DNA from: an uncultured Bacteroidales bacterium
GTDB taxonomy: Bacteria > Bacteroidota > Bacteroidia > Bacteroidales > UBA932
Direction of reading: 5' to 3'
DNA length: 64,000 nt
Assembly (NCBI GenBank): GCA_946410455.1
Contig: CAMKAJ010000011.1
Span: forward strand, 1-64,000
The position numbers and the translations under genes were made by a program. Below the pieces are notes generated by a model, which was not told the DNA's origin, did not search any database, and saw only the letters and a program-made list of their open reading frames with translations. This document shows, in pieces, positions 51,811 through 59,962 of this stretch (position 1 is the stretch's first letter; each line of letters starts with the position of its first letter).

Positions 51811-53051
51811 ACTCGGGGGCTTTTCTTTTCTTGAAAGTAGTTTTGTTGACTCAAGGGCTATTCGCCCCCTTTTCAATAGCATCAAGCCTGTCTCCAGATG
51901 ATTTTGGTGCCATGGGAAACGGATTCAGTGACGATGCCCCAGCTTTCAATAAATGCATTTCATTGGGGAAGCCCGTGGCTCTTAAGCCTGGGAAAACTTA
52001 TTTATTAAAGAGTCGGCTTGAAGGTATAACCACCGATAGGTTCTTCCTTAAAGGTAATGGTGCAACTATTGTTGTGGGCGCGGACTATCCTCTGAGGCGA
52101 TATGACAATATTTTTTGTTTCTGCGACGGATCATACACACGGGAGTATTTTAAGATATCTGACGTGAATCTCGTCTTTCTCCCCAGCCAGAAATTTAGCG
52201 ATAAATATGCTATCGGAGATACTTTCTTTTTTTATCCTGAGAACTGTTCTGTAGTCGAGTTCAGTAATGTGTCTTTTAATGCTCCATCCTTGTATAATAA
52301 CGTTACATTCTTTTCCACTTTCGGTGTAAAAAAACTCAGGGTCAGTGATTGTATTATAAAGATCAATACTCTTTCAAAGCAGGGCGGAGCTTTCTGGCTA
52401 ATTAATAGATACATGTCGAAAACAGACGTGCGGATACAGAATTGTACTTTCGAGCATGATACCTGGGATGAATGTATCTGCTTTTCAGCGGCTGATTTAT
52501 CTGGTCCGAAGAGTAGCAGAATACGCGCTGTCGTCAAGAACAGTAAATTCCTGTCGGCTTGCAATTCTGAATCATCCGGTTTTATCATCGTGTATAATCA
52601 TAATCCGGCATTCGCCGATATAAATGTTACCTTTTCCGGCTGCGATTTCGTGGCTAAAGGCACTAATACTCGCAAAATAGTTTCTTACCAAACTGGTGGT
52701 GACACTTCTTTCAGATATGGAGTAATGCGCACGTCTTTTCGAAACTGTAGCTTCGACTACAGTTCAGAGATAGAGGGAGATAAAGGATTGTTGACTCTTG
52801 GCGGCATATCAGATTCACGGCGCGAAGACTTTTTGTTCGATTTTAGTGATTGCAGTTTCAAGGTGCGAAACATTCATCCGATAATTGGGGATAAGGACGG
52901 CAGCCGTATGGGACGTTACGTGTTTAGGAATTGTATCATAGATTCTGATTCTGAGCCCTTCAAAAAAAACTATAATCTTACCACAAGCGAGATTTATATA
53001 TCAATAAACGGGCGAGAAACAAAGCTGAGCAATGAGAGTCCTGTTATGTAA
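51807..53051 (+). CDS. Secreted right-handed beta-helix (pectate-lyase-like) protein
   Basis: A 414-residue exported protein. A signal peptide (FLFLKVVLLTQGLFAPFSIA) is followed by the typical N-terminal pectate_lyase_3 motif (DFGAMGNGFSDDAPAFNKCI) and then repeating short beta-strands rich in Asn, Phe and Cys (FSNVSFN, VSDCIIKI, IQNCTFEH, FSGCDFV, FRNCSFDY, FSDCSFK). It probably binds or cleaves the polysaccharide made by the locus, for example trimming chains in the periplasm. Catalytic residues cannot be assigned. It overlaps the upstream GT2 stop by 4 bases. Confidence 0.85.
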   Translation: MNSGAFLFLKVVLLTQGLFAPFSIASSLSPDDFGAMGNGFSDDAPAFNKCISLGKPVALKPGKTYLLKSRLEGITTDRFFLKGNGATIVVGADYPLRRYDNIFCFCDGSYTREYFKISDVNLVFLPSQKFSDKYAIGDTFFFYPENCSVVEFSNVSFNAPSLYNNVTFFSTFGVKKLRVSDCIIKINTLSKQGGAFWLINRYMSKTDVRIQNCTFEHDTWDECICFSAADLSGPKSSRIRAVVKNSKFLSACNSESSGFIIVYNHNPAFADINVTFSGCDFVAKGTNTRKIVSYQTGGDTSFRYGVMRTSFRNCSFDYSSEIEGDKGLLTLGGISDSRREDFLFDFSDCSFKVRNIHPIIGDKDGSRMGRYVFRNCIIDSDSEPFKKNYNLTTSEIYISINGRETKLSNESPVM

Positions 53052-54204
53052 CAAGTTTTATTACCGTCGTGGTGGCGACTGTATCTATTCTATTAATTTG
53101 GAGAAGATGCTGTCCGCGCATGGTCATGAAACCGCATTTTTTGCTATGGATTCTCCGGAAACCATTGAAACTGAATGGCGCAGGTTTTTCCCCCCTGAAG
53201 TCAGTTTGACCGGAGTCAAGTCCAAATTGAATTACGCATCCAGATGTCTGGGCGACAGCGATGTAAGGAATAACTTCAGTAATCTGCTCATTTTTTTCAA
53301 GCCCGATATTGTTCATCTTAATAATATTCACTCGCAGCTGTCTCCGATCATTGCTGAAGTAGCCCATAAGCGTGGCGTTAAGGTAGTATGGACGCTTCAC
53401 GATTACAAGTTGCTTTGTCCCAGATATGATTGCCTGAAGAGGGGACAAACTCCATGTGGTGATTGTTTATCAAGCAAAATGGGAGTTCTGTGGCATTCTT
53501 GTATGAAGAATTCTTTCGTTGCCAGTTGTGTCGCATTTGCGGAGGCCTTGAAATGGAATCGAAAAGTTCTTGAGCGCAATACCGACATGTTTATCTGTCC
53601 CAGCCAATTCATGAAAGACATGATGCTCAAGGGTGGTTTTGCCGAAAGCAAGTTGACTCATTTGTGTAATTCGATCGATGTGTCGGCATGCGAGATAGAC
53701 GATTATGATAATCGCAGTGATTATTATTGCTATGTTGGCCGGTTAAGCCATGAAAAGGGTATTTCCACACTCCTGGAAGCAGCTTCGAGATTGCCGTATA
53801 AATTGATTGTGGTTGGAGGTGGTCCTCTTGAGGGCGGATTTCCTCAGCTACATAATGTTGAATTTGTTGGATATAAGGACTGGTCAGTAATCAAAGAGAT
53901 TGTCGGTCGCGCCAAATTTACGGTTATTCCTTCTGAATGGTATGAGAACAATCCATTATCCGTAATAGAAGCCCTTTGTATTGGCACCCCTGTTTTAGGT
54001 GCACGGATTGGTGGTATCCCGGAATTGATAGATGAAGGTCGTACCGGTTTGTGTTTTGAGAGTGGCAATGTACAGATGCTGACGGATCGGATTAAGGAGA
54101 TGTACGAAGATTCATTCGATTATAAATCGATTGCGGAATCTTCAAAGAGGCGTTTCAATCAGGAGGCATATTACGAACGTTTGATGGACTTGTATAAAAG
54201 ATAG
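53032..54204 (+). CDS. GT4 family glycosyltransferase
   Basis: A 390-residue GT-B transferase. N-terminal MRVLLCNKFYYRRGGDCIYS with the sugar-nucleotide RGG loop, HDYKLLCPRYDC in the middle, donor half YVGRLSHEKGISTLLEAASR, VVGGGPLEGGF and the EX7E-type motif PSEWYENNPLSVIEALCIGTP (Glu pair). Overlaps the previous gene by 20 bases. Confidence 0.92.
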   Translation: MRVLLCNKFYYRRGGDCIYSINLEKMLSAHGHETAFFAMDSPETIETEWRRFFPPEVSLTGVKSKLNYASRCLGDSDVRNNFSNLLIFFKPDIVHLNNIHSQLSPIIAEVAHKRGVKVVWTLHDYKLLCPRYDCLKRGQTPCGDCLSSKMGVLWHSCMKNSFVASCVAFAEALKWNRKVLERNTDMFICPSQFMKDMMLKGGFAESKLTHLCNSIDVSACEIDDYDNRSDYYCYVGRLSHEKGISTLLEAASRLPYKLIVVGGGPLEGGFPQLHNVEFVGYKDWSVIKEIVGRAKFTVIPSEWYENNPLSVIEALCIGTPVLGARIGGIPELIDEGRTGLCFESGNVQMLTDRIKEMYEDSFDYKSIAESSKRRFNQEAYYERLMDLYKR

Positions 54205-54208
54205 AAAA

Positions 54209-55210
54209 ATGTCCAAATTTCTCCTACTCACTGATTTTGCTGTCGAACAGGACTGGGAATTCCTGACCGGTTTCCAAGAGGTTTGCAATGAGACCCCTGA
54301 GATTCACAGTTGCACATCGAATTTTTTGAGAAAAGGGATTATTGATCGTATTAGGCGTTATCTTCTTTATTTTACATTCCCTTTATCCCAGCTTAGATAT
54401 AACGGGCAGTTTGAAATCATCATAGGATACCAACAGTTTTATGCGTTGAATTTGGCTTTTTTTATGAAGTTGTTCGGTATAAGAAAAAAAAGCCGGATAT
54501 ATGTAGTGGCATTCATCTATAAAGAGAAAAAGAAGGGTCTTATCGGGAAATTCTATAAGCGTTATGTAAAGAGCATTGTATCGTCCGGTTATGTTGACGG
54601 TTTTTTTGTCTTTTCTTCATCAGAACCGGCGTATTATGCATCATTGTTTAATGCTCCTAAAGACTTGTTTATACCCTGTCGTCTTGGAATCGATAAGTTG
54701 GAGGGAGTTTTAATCAATAAAGGTGACTATTTCTTTGCTACGGGAAGAAGTAACAGGGACTATAGTTTTATTATGTCTGAATTCGCGAAGAGTAGACGCA
54801 GATTGCTGATTGCTACTGATGAGCCAATAAAACCGGCAAGCGATAATATTATTATTTTGCACGATTGCTCCGGAATAGATATGGTTACCACTATGGCTGG
54901 TGCCCTTTGTGTATTAATTCCGTTGAAGAATCCCGATATCTCAGCCGGCCAGCTCGTCGCTTTGCAAGCCCTTCAGTTGGGTAAGCCTGTTATCGCTACA
55001 CGATGCCCTGGATTGTCTGACTATCTTCAGGACGGAACGACGGCACTTTTGATGGACAACACACATGAAGGTCTTGAAGGATGCATAGACAAACTCTCAG
55101 ATGAGTCGTTGTATAACTCTTTGTCGCAAAATGCAAAAGAATCCTTTCGCAAGTATTACAGCTTGGCTGGACAAGGTGCTTTCATCTGTGAAAAATGCCT
55201 GGAAAAATGA
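54209..55210 (+). CDS. GT4-like glycosyltransferase, divergent
   Basis: 333 residues. The C-terminal half is a recognisable GT-B donor domain (GDYFFATGRSNRDYSF; IPLKNPDISAGQLVALQALQ; LGKPVIATRCPGLSDYLQDG). The N-terminal half is basic and poorly conserved, with an aromatic-rich hydrophobic patch (YLLYFTFPLSQLRYNGQ) that may dock to the membrane. It is the last gene of the AT-rich block; its codon use is markedly AT-rich relative to the genes after 55.3 kb. Confidence 0.82.
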   Translation: MSKFLLLTDFAVEQDWEFLTGFQEVCNETPEIHSCTSNFLRKGIIDRIRRYLLYFTFPLSQLRYNGQFEIIIGYQQFYALNLAFFMKLFGIRKKSRIYVVAFIYKEKKKGLIGKFYKRYVKSIVSSGYVDGFFVFSSSEPAYYASLFNAPKDLFIPCRLGIDKLEGVLINKGDYFFATGRSNRDYSFIMSEFAKSRRRLLIATDEPIKPASDNIIILHDCSGIDMVTTMAGALCVLIPLKNPDISAGQLVALQALQLGKPVIATRCPGLSDYLQDGTTALLMDNTHEGLEGCIDKLSDESLYNSLSQNAKESFRKYYSLAGQGAFICEKCLEK

Positions 55211-55234
55211 AAGGGAAGCCCGGTAGAAAAATAG

Positions 55235-55291
55235 TAGAGCACTTCCCCTCGCGGGAAAATGCTCTATGTAAGTCTACCCTTGCTCAAGGGG
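55235..55291. terminator. Two hairpins at the block boundary, possible terminator
   Basis: TAGAGCA/TGCTCTA (55235-55241 with 55260-55266) encloses TTCCC/GGGAA, and CCCTTG/CAAGGG follows at 55277-55290. No U-run is present, so a Rho-independent function is uncertain; they may mark the end of the first polysaccharide transcription unit. Confidence 0.4.
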
Positions 55292-55324
55292 CTCAACACG
55301 TTTCACTGACGCAAATGTATCATA

Positions 55325-55332
55325 TATATTTG
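55325..55332 (+). promoter_or_regulatory. -7 box for second polysaccharide unit
   Basis: TATATTTG, a consensus TAnnTTTG, 23 bases before the ATG at 55356. It likely starts the transcription unit from the radical SAM gene onward. Confidence 0.55.
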
Positions 55333-55355
55333 TATTCTGCAAGTATTTTAAGAAA

Positions 55356-56447
55356 ATGTCTTCAAAAAAACTCAACGGCACTGTAATAGTTACCTACCGC
55401 TGCAACGCGAGGTGTACTATGTGCAATAGATATAAGGCGCCAAGCCGCCCGGAGGATGAAATCTCCGTGGAGACGGTAAAAAAACTCCCCAAGATGTATT
55501 TCACAAACATTACCGGGGGAGAGCCGTTCATCCGCGAGGACCTCAAAGATATCGTCCGTGAATTGTATAAGCTGTCGGATCGCATAGTCATCAGTACCAA
55601 TGGGTATTTCACGGACCGCATCATCGACCTTTGTAAAGAGTTTCCGCAGATAGGAATTCGTATCAGCATAGAGGGACTTGAGCAGACAAATAACGAAATC
55701 CGTGGTCTCGAAAACGGATTCCAGCGGGGCTATCAGACACTTAAGAAACTCCGCGAGATGGGTATGAAGGATGTTGGCTTTGGTATGACAGTGCAGGATA
55801 AGAACGCTCCTGACCTGGTCCCGCTGTATAAGATTAGCGAAGAGATGGGGATGGAATTTGCAACGGCCAGCCTTCATAACAGCTTCTACTTTGTGGAGGC
55901 CAAGAATATCATACACGACCGTCCCATGGTGGCGCAGAACTTCGAGAATCTGGTCAATGAGCTCCTTAAGAGCAACAGCCCCAAGAAATGGTTCCGTGCC
56001 TATTTCAACCACGGCCTCATCAATTACATCTACGGTCAGCCGCGTCTGCTGCCCTGCGATATGAGCTTCGATACCTTCTTCATCGACCCGTATGGCGACG
56101 TAATGCCGTGCAACGGTACCAAGGACAAGCTTGTGATGGGAAATCTCAATCGCCAGAGTTGGGACGAGCTATGGTCTTCCCCTGAGGCAGAGAAGGTTCG
56201 TACAGCAGTGCGGAACTGTGACCGTCAATGCTGGATGATTGGCTCAGTGAGTCCGGCCATGCACAAATATATTTGGAATCCTGCATGGTGGGTGCTCAGG
56301 CACAAGATTAAGCCAGGTAAAAAGTACTCGATGTACGAGATTTCTGCGGTCCGTGATTACCGCGACGGCAAAGTAACTAAAGAACAGCTTGACGCACTGT
56401 CTACTTGCGATATGTCTGCTATCGCAAATGACGGACTGAAGAAATGA
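55356..56447 (+). CDS. Radical SAM protein with SPASM-like C-terminal domain
   Basis: A 363-residue iron-sulfur enzyme. Cys16, Cys20 and Cys23 in RCNARCTMC form the CX3CX2C site for the SAM-binding [4Fe-4S] cluster, with GGEP and later barrel motifs (ISTNG, IRISIEGL). The C-terminal cysteines (LLPCDMSF, VMPCNGTKDK, VRNCDRQCW) suggest auxiliary clusters. Members near polysaccharide genes are poorly characterised; the substrate could be a sugar, lipid carrier or peptide. It begins the GC-richer second unit and shares an ATGA overlap with the following GT4, tying it to glycan assembly. Confidence 0.88.
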   Translation: MSSKKLNGTVIVTYRCNARCTMCNRYKAPSRPEDEISVETVKKLPKMYFTNITGGEPFIREDLKDIVRELYKLSDRIVISTNGYFTDRIIDLCKEFPQIGIRISIEGLEQTNNEIRGLENGFQRGYQTLKKLREMGMKDVGFGMTVQDKNAPDLVPLYKISEEMGMEFATASLHNSFYFVEAKNIIHDRPMVAQNFENLVNELLKSNSPKKWFRAYFNHGLINYIYGQPRLLPCDMSFDTFFIDPYGDVMPCNGTKDKLVMGNLNRQSWDELWSSPEAEKVRTAVRNCDRQCWMIGSVSPAMHKYIWNPAWWVLRHKIKPGKKYSMYEISAVRDYRDGKVTKEQLDALSTCDMSAIANDGLKK

Positions 56448-57523
56448 AAGTAACAGTTACCGGCACAAGGGGCATTCCCAATATTATGGGGGGCGTTGAA
56501 ACTCATTGTGAGGAACTCTGTCCGCGTCTGGCGTCGATGGGGGTGGATGTGACGGTAGTAAGGAGGGCTTCCTACGCCAACGATAGCCTTTCGGAGTGGA
56601 AAGGCGTGAAGATCAAAGATATACCTTCACCTAAAAAGAAGGCTTTTGAGGCGATAGTACATACTTTCCGCGCCATCAATTATGCGGCCTCAATCAAAAG
56701 TGACATCGTACATATTAATGCAGTAGGTCCGGCCCTTCTGGCTCCTTATGCCAAGCTGAGGGGAATGAAGGTGGTATTCACCCATCACGGCCCTGATTAC
56801 GATAGGGAGAAGTGGGGGTGGGCTGCGAAGATGATGCTGCGGCTTGGAGAGCGGATGGGGGTAAAATACGCGGATGATGTGATAGTAATATCTGATGTCA
56901 TACGCAAGATAGTAAAGGATAAATACGGCCGCTCCGAAAGGGTCCATCTGGTTTACAACGGAGTGCCGGCCCCGGACGTATGCGATTATCCCGAGTATTT
57001 TGAAGAGCTTGGTGTCGAGCCGGGGAAGTACGTTCTTGGAATGTGCCGCTTTGTGCCGGAGAAGCGCATCCATGACCTGGTTGCAGCTTTCAAAGGAATT
57101 GACGGCTATAAGCTGGTGCTTGCGGGTGACACGGATTTTGAAGACAACTACTCCCGGCAGTTGAAAGCCGACGCTAAGGAAGCCGGAGCTGTGCTTACAG
57201 GCTTCATCCGGGGCCGAAAGTTGCATTCCCTCCTTAACCATGCTGCCTGCTATGTCCTGCCATCATCGCACGAAGGATTGCCGATTGCCCTTCTGGAAGC
57301 AATGAGTTACGGACTCAAAGTGCTGGTCAGCGACATTCCGGCCAATCTGGAGGTAGGATTGCCTGCTGAAAACTATTTCAATTGCGGCGACGTACAGCAA
57401 TTGCATTCTATGTTAGAGTCCGTTCTTGCATCAGAACAAAGCCCGCAATACGACATGTCCAAGTATAACTGGGATTATATAGCGGAACAAGTAAAACGAA
57501 TCTATGAATCTCAAAACCTTTAA
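56444..57523 (+). CDS. GT4 family glycosyltransferase
   Basis: A 359-residue GT-B transferase. Acceptor half: VTGTRGIPNIMGGVETHCEE; donor half: LGMCRFVPEKRIHDLVAAFK, LVLAGDTDFED, and SSHEGLPIALLEAMSYG with the EX7E glutamates. The opening resembles the RfaG/PimA-like group sometimes described for WbnK-type enzymes. It overlaps the next gene by 20 bases. Confidence 0.93.
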   Translation: MKVTVTGTRGIPNIMGGVETHCEELCPRLASMGVDVTVVRRASYANDSLSEWKGVKIKDIPSPKKKAFEAIVHTFRAINYAASIKSDIVHINAVGPALLAPYAKLRGMKVVFTHHGPDYDREKWGWAAKMMLRLGERMGVKYADDVIVISDVIRKIVKDKYGRSERVHLVYNGVPAPDVCDYPEYFEELGVEPGKYVLGMCRFVPEKRIHDLVAAFKGIDGYKLVLAGDTDFEDNYSRQLKADAKEAGAVLTGFIRGRKLHSLLNHAACYVLPSSHEGLPIALLEAMSYGLKVLVSDIPANLEVGLPAENYFNCGDVQQLHSMLESVLASEQSPQYDMSKYNWDYIAEQVKRIYESQNL

Positions 57524-58874
57524 TATCAAGGAGTTTCTCTACTTCAGCGTGCCGGCGATGCTGGTAGATCTGGCTATTCATATAGGTATCTTTGAATGGC
57601 TGCTCACCGTTTTTCCGTTTACGGACCCGCAGGACTATATCTTGCTGCGGCCACGCTCGCTGTATTTTCTGGTGATTGGCTTTATCATCTCTATGGTGAT
57701 TGTGCCAATTCGCTTGTATGAGCGTGGGTACAATTGGAAGGCTGTGATAGTGAGGGTGTTCTTCCAGTGCCTGATTACCATTGGCGTGCTGGCGGCATCT
57801 ATCAACGTGCTGTTCCATAGCTTTGCCGGACATTTCCTTTTCTATGAGGGGGTTCTGTCTGTGGCGGCAATAAGCATCTGGCATTTGGTATTCCGTGCTG
57901 TTATTCTTGCTGCCCGAAGGCAAGGCAGGAACAAAATCCATGTTGTGATAGTGGGGGAGAACGAGAACGCCAGGCGTCTGGAGAGCATGCTGCGCGACAA
58001 CAAGGAATATGCTGATTATAAGCTGGTTGCCACCTTTGGGGAAGACCAGCAGGCAATAGACGAGTATCTGCAGCACAACAAGGTGCACCAACTCTACTGT
58101 AGCCTGAACCCGGCGCTCAAGACAGACACCGTGAACAACATTATCCGCACTTGCGAGAATCTCTTTATAGAGTTCTTCTATGTGCCCAACATGGACGGTT
58201 ATCTGCACCGCTCAATGACATTCGGGGAATTGGGCCCGCTTACCGTGGTCAAGCTGCGTGAGGAGCCTCTTGCAAATCCTCTGAATGCCGCAGTGAAAAG
58301 GAGTTTTGATATTATTGCCAGCCTGCTTTTCCTCATAACTTTATATCCTATTATCTGGTGTTTCGTAGCTATTGGAACCACTCTTAGTTCCCCTGGCCCC
58401 ATACTCTTCAAGCAGAAGCGAACCGGGTACAAGGGCCGCCCTTTTACTATGTACAAGTTCCGCTCCATGCGGGTGAATGCCGATGCCGACAAACTGCAGG
58501 CTACGGCAGACGACCCAAGGAAGACCAAGTTCGGCGACTTTCTGCGGCGTACCAGTATAGACGAGCTGCCCCAGTTCATCAACGTCCTTAAGGGAGATAT
58601 GTCCATTATCGGCCCCCGCCCCCACATGGAGTTGCATACAGAAATGTACACAAAGCTTGTAGACGAGTACCTTGTGCGGCACATGGTAAAACCTGGACTC
58701 ACGGGATGGGCTCAGGTAAACGGATGCCGGGGCGAGACCAAGACTACTGAAGCTATGGCGGCGCGTGTGCGTTATGATATATGGTATATAGAGCATTGGT
58801 CGGTGGCTCTGGACTTCAAAATTTTCTTTAAGACCATAGCACAGGTGCTTGGCGGCGACAAACAAGCATATTGA
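57504..58874 (+). CDS. Initiating undecaprenyl-phosphate sugar-1-phosphate transferase (WcaJ/WbaP-like)
   Basis: A 456-residue polyprenyl-phosphate hexose-1-phosphate transferase. Four or five N-terminal membrane segments and a CoA-binding-like middle domain precede the PHPT catalytic domain: KRSFDIIASLLFLITLYPII, LFKQKRTGYKGRPFTMYKFR, TSIDELPQFINVLKGDMSII, GPRPH and TGWAQVNG. It starts repeat-unit synthesis by loading the first sugar phosphate on undecaprenyl phosphate; glucose or galactose is typical but not decided. Confidence 0.95.
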   Translation: MNLKTFNIKEFLYFSVPAMLVDLAIHIGIFEWLLTVFPFTDPQDYILLRPRSLYFLVIGFIISMVIVPIRLYERGYNWKAVIVRVFFQCLITIGVLAASINVLFHSFAGHFLFYEGVLSVAAISIWHLVFRAVILAARRQGRNKIHVVIVGENENARRLESMLRDNKEYADYKLVATFGEDQQAIDEYLQHNKVHQLYCSLNPALKTDTVNNIIRTCENLFIEFFYVPNMDGYLHRSMTFGELGPLTVVKLREEPLANPLNAAVKRSFDIIASLLFLITLYPIIWCFVAIGTTLSSPGPILFKQKRTGYKGRPFTMYKFRSMRVNADADKLQATADDPRKTKFGDFLRRTSIDELPQFINVLKGDMSIIGPRPHMELHTEMYTKLVDEYLVRHMVKPGLTGWAQVNGCRGETKTTEAMAARVRYDIWYIEHWSVALDFKIFFKTIAQVLGGDKQAY

Positions 58875-58876
58875 GA

Positions 58877-59962
58877 ATGAATACTTTTTTCGAACTCATA
58901 CAAATGGCGATAGGCAAGCGGGACGCATTGAGCACGCCCCCGCAGAACCGTCCCGAATGGGATGCTCTGTGTTCCGTTTGTGCAAAGCATAGCTTGCTGG
59001 GTATAACCTTCCCGGTAATCGACATGCTTCACGATACTATGGAGACCTTGCCTCTGGGGATTTATACCCGCTGGGCGTCGGTTGCTGAGAAAGTGCGCAA
59101 CAAGAATGAGGCCCTGCTCAAGTACAATAAGAAATTGTACGAGCTGTTTCTCAGAGACGGCTTCCGAAGTTGTGTGCTTAAGGGACAGAGTGCAGCGGCG
59201 TTATACCCTGATCCATTACTGAGGCAGAGCGGGGATATTGATATTTGGCTGGACGGAGACAGGCAAACGGTGGTGGACTACCTGCGCGGCCGCTGCGAAG
59301 TGCATAAAGTGGTGTATCACCATTGCGATACCAAGCTGATTCCAAACTTAGGAGTTGAGGTGCACTTTACTCCTTCTTGGATGAACGAGCCGCTGGCCAA
59401 TAAGCGCCTTCAGAACTGGTTTGCGGCGCACAAAGAAGAACAATTCTCCAACTTCAGCGAGGACCTAAGATGCTGTGTGCCCACCCTGCACTTTAATGCC
59501 GTGTACATGTTGGTGCATATTTATCGCCATGTCCTGGAAGAGGGAGTAGGTCTGCGCCAGCTGCTGGACTACTATTATGTAATGATGCACCTGGACACCC
59601 AAACCCGAGAGCTTGTTGTAGGGGACCTCAAAGCCCTTAAGCTGGACAAGTTTGCCGCTGCGGTGATGTACGTTCTGCGGGAGGTCTTCTTGCTGGACGA
59701 AGACAAGCTCCTCGTGCAGCCGGACCTGCGTCATGGACGCTTTTTGCTTGAGGAGATACTCCGTTCGGGCAACTTCGGCCGTTACGACGACCGCAACAAA
59801 CACGACGGGAAAGAAGGTCTTGTGGCTCACGGGAAGCGCAAGTTTACAAGGGGAGTGAGGTTTTTGCTCTATTATCCTGGCGAGGTGCTTTTCATGCCCG
59901 TGTTCATGACCTGGCAGTATTTCTGGAGGCGCAAGCATAACTATTTATACAAAGGCAGATGA
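58877..59962 (+). CDS. Nucleotidyltransferase-fold protein (NTP_transf_5-like)
   Basis: 361 residues. A central GDIDIWLDG motif (preceded by LRQSG) is the paired-Asp metal site of the Pol-beta nucleotidyltransferase fold; upstream SCVLKGQSAAALYPDP is also typical of PF14907. The C-terminal half is helical with a likely membrane-interacting end (FLLYYPGEVLFMPVFMTWQY). Such genes recur in polysaccharide loci, but no reaction is proven; nucleotidyl transfer to a sugar or lipid is only a guess. ATG 58877 is chosen over an upstream TTG at 58871. Confidence 0.85.
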   Translation: MNTFFELIQMAIGKRDALSTPPQNRPEWDALCSVCAKHSLLGITFPVIDMLHDTMETLPLGIYTRWASVAEKVRNKNEALLKYNKKLYELFLRDGFRSCVLKGQSAAALYPDPLLRQSGDIDIWLDGDRQTVVDYLRGRCEVHKVVYHHCDTKLIPNLGVEVHFTPSWMNEPLANKRLQNWFAAHKEEQFSNFSEDLRCCVPTLHFNAVYMLVHIYRHVLEEGVGLRQLLDYYYVMMHLDTQTRELVVGDLKALKLDKFAAAVMYVLREVFLLDEDKLLVQPDLRHGRFLLEEILRSGNFGRYDDRNKHDGKEGLVAHGKRKFTRGVRFLLYYPGEVLFMPVFMTWQYFWRRKHNYLYKGR

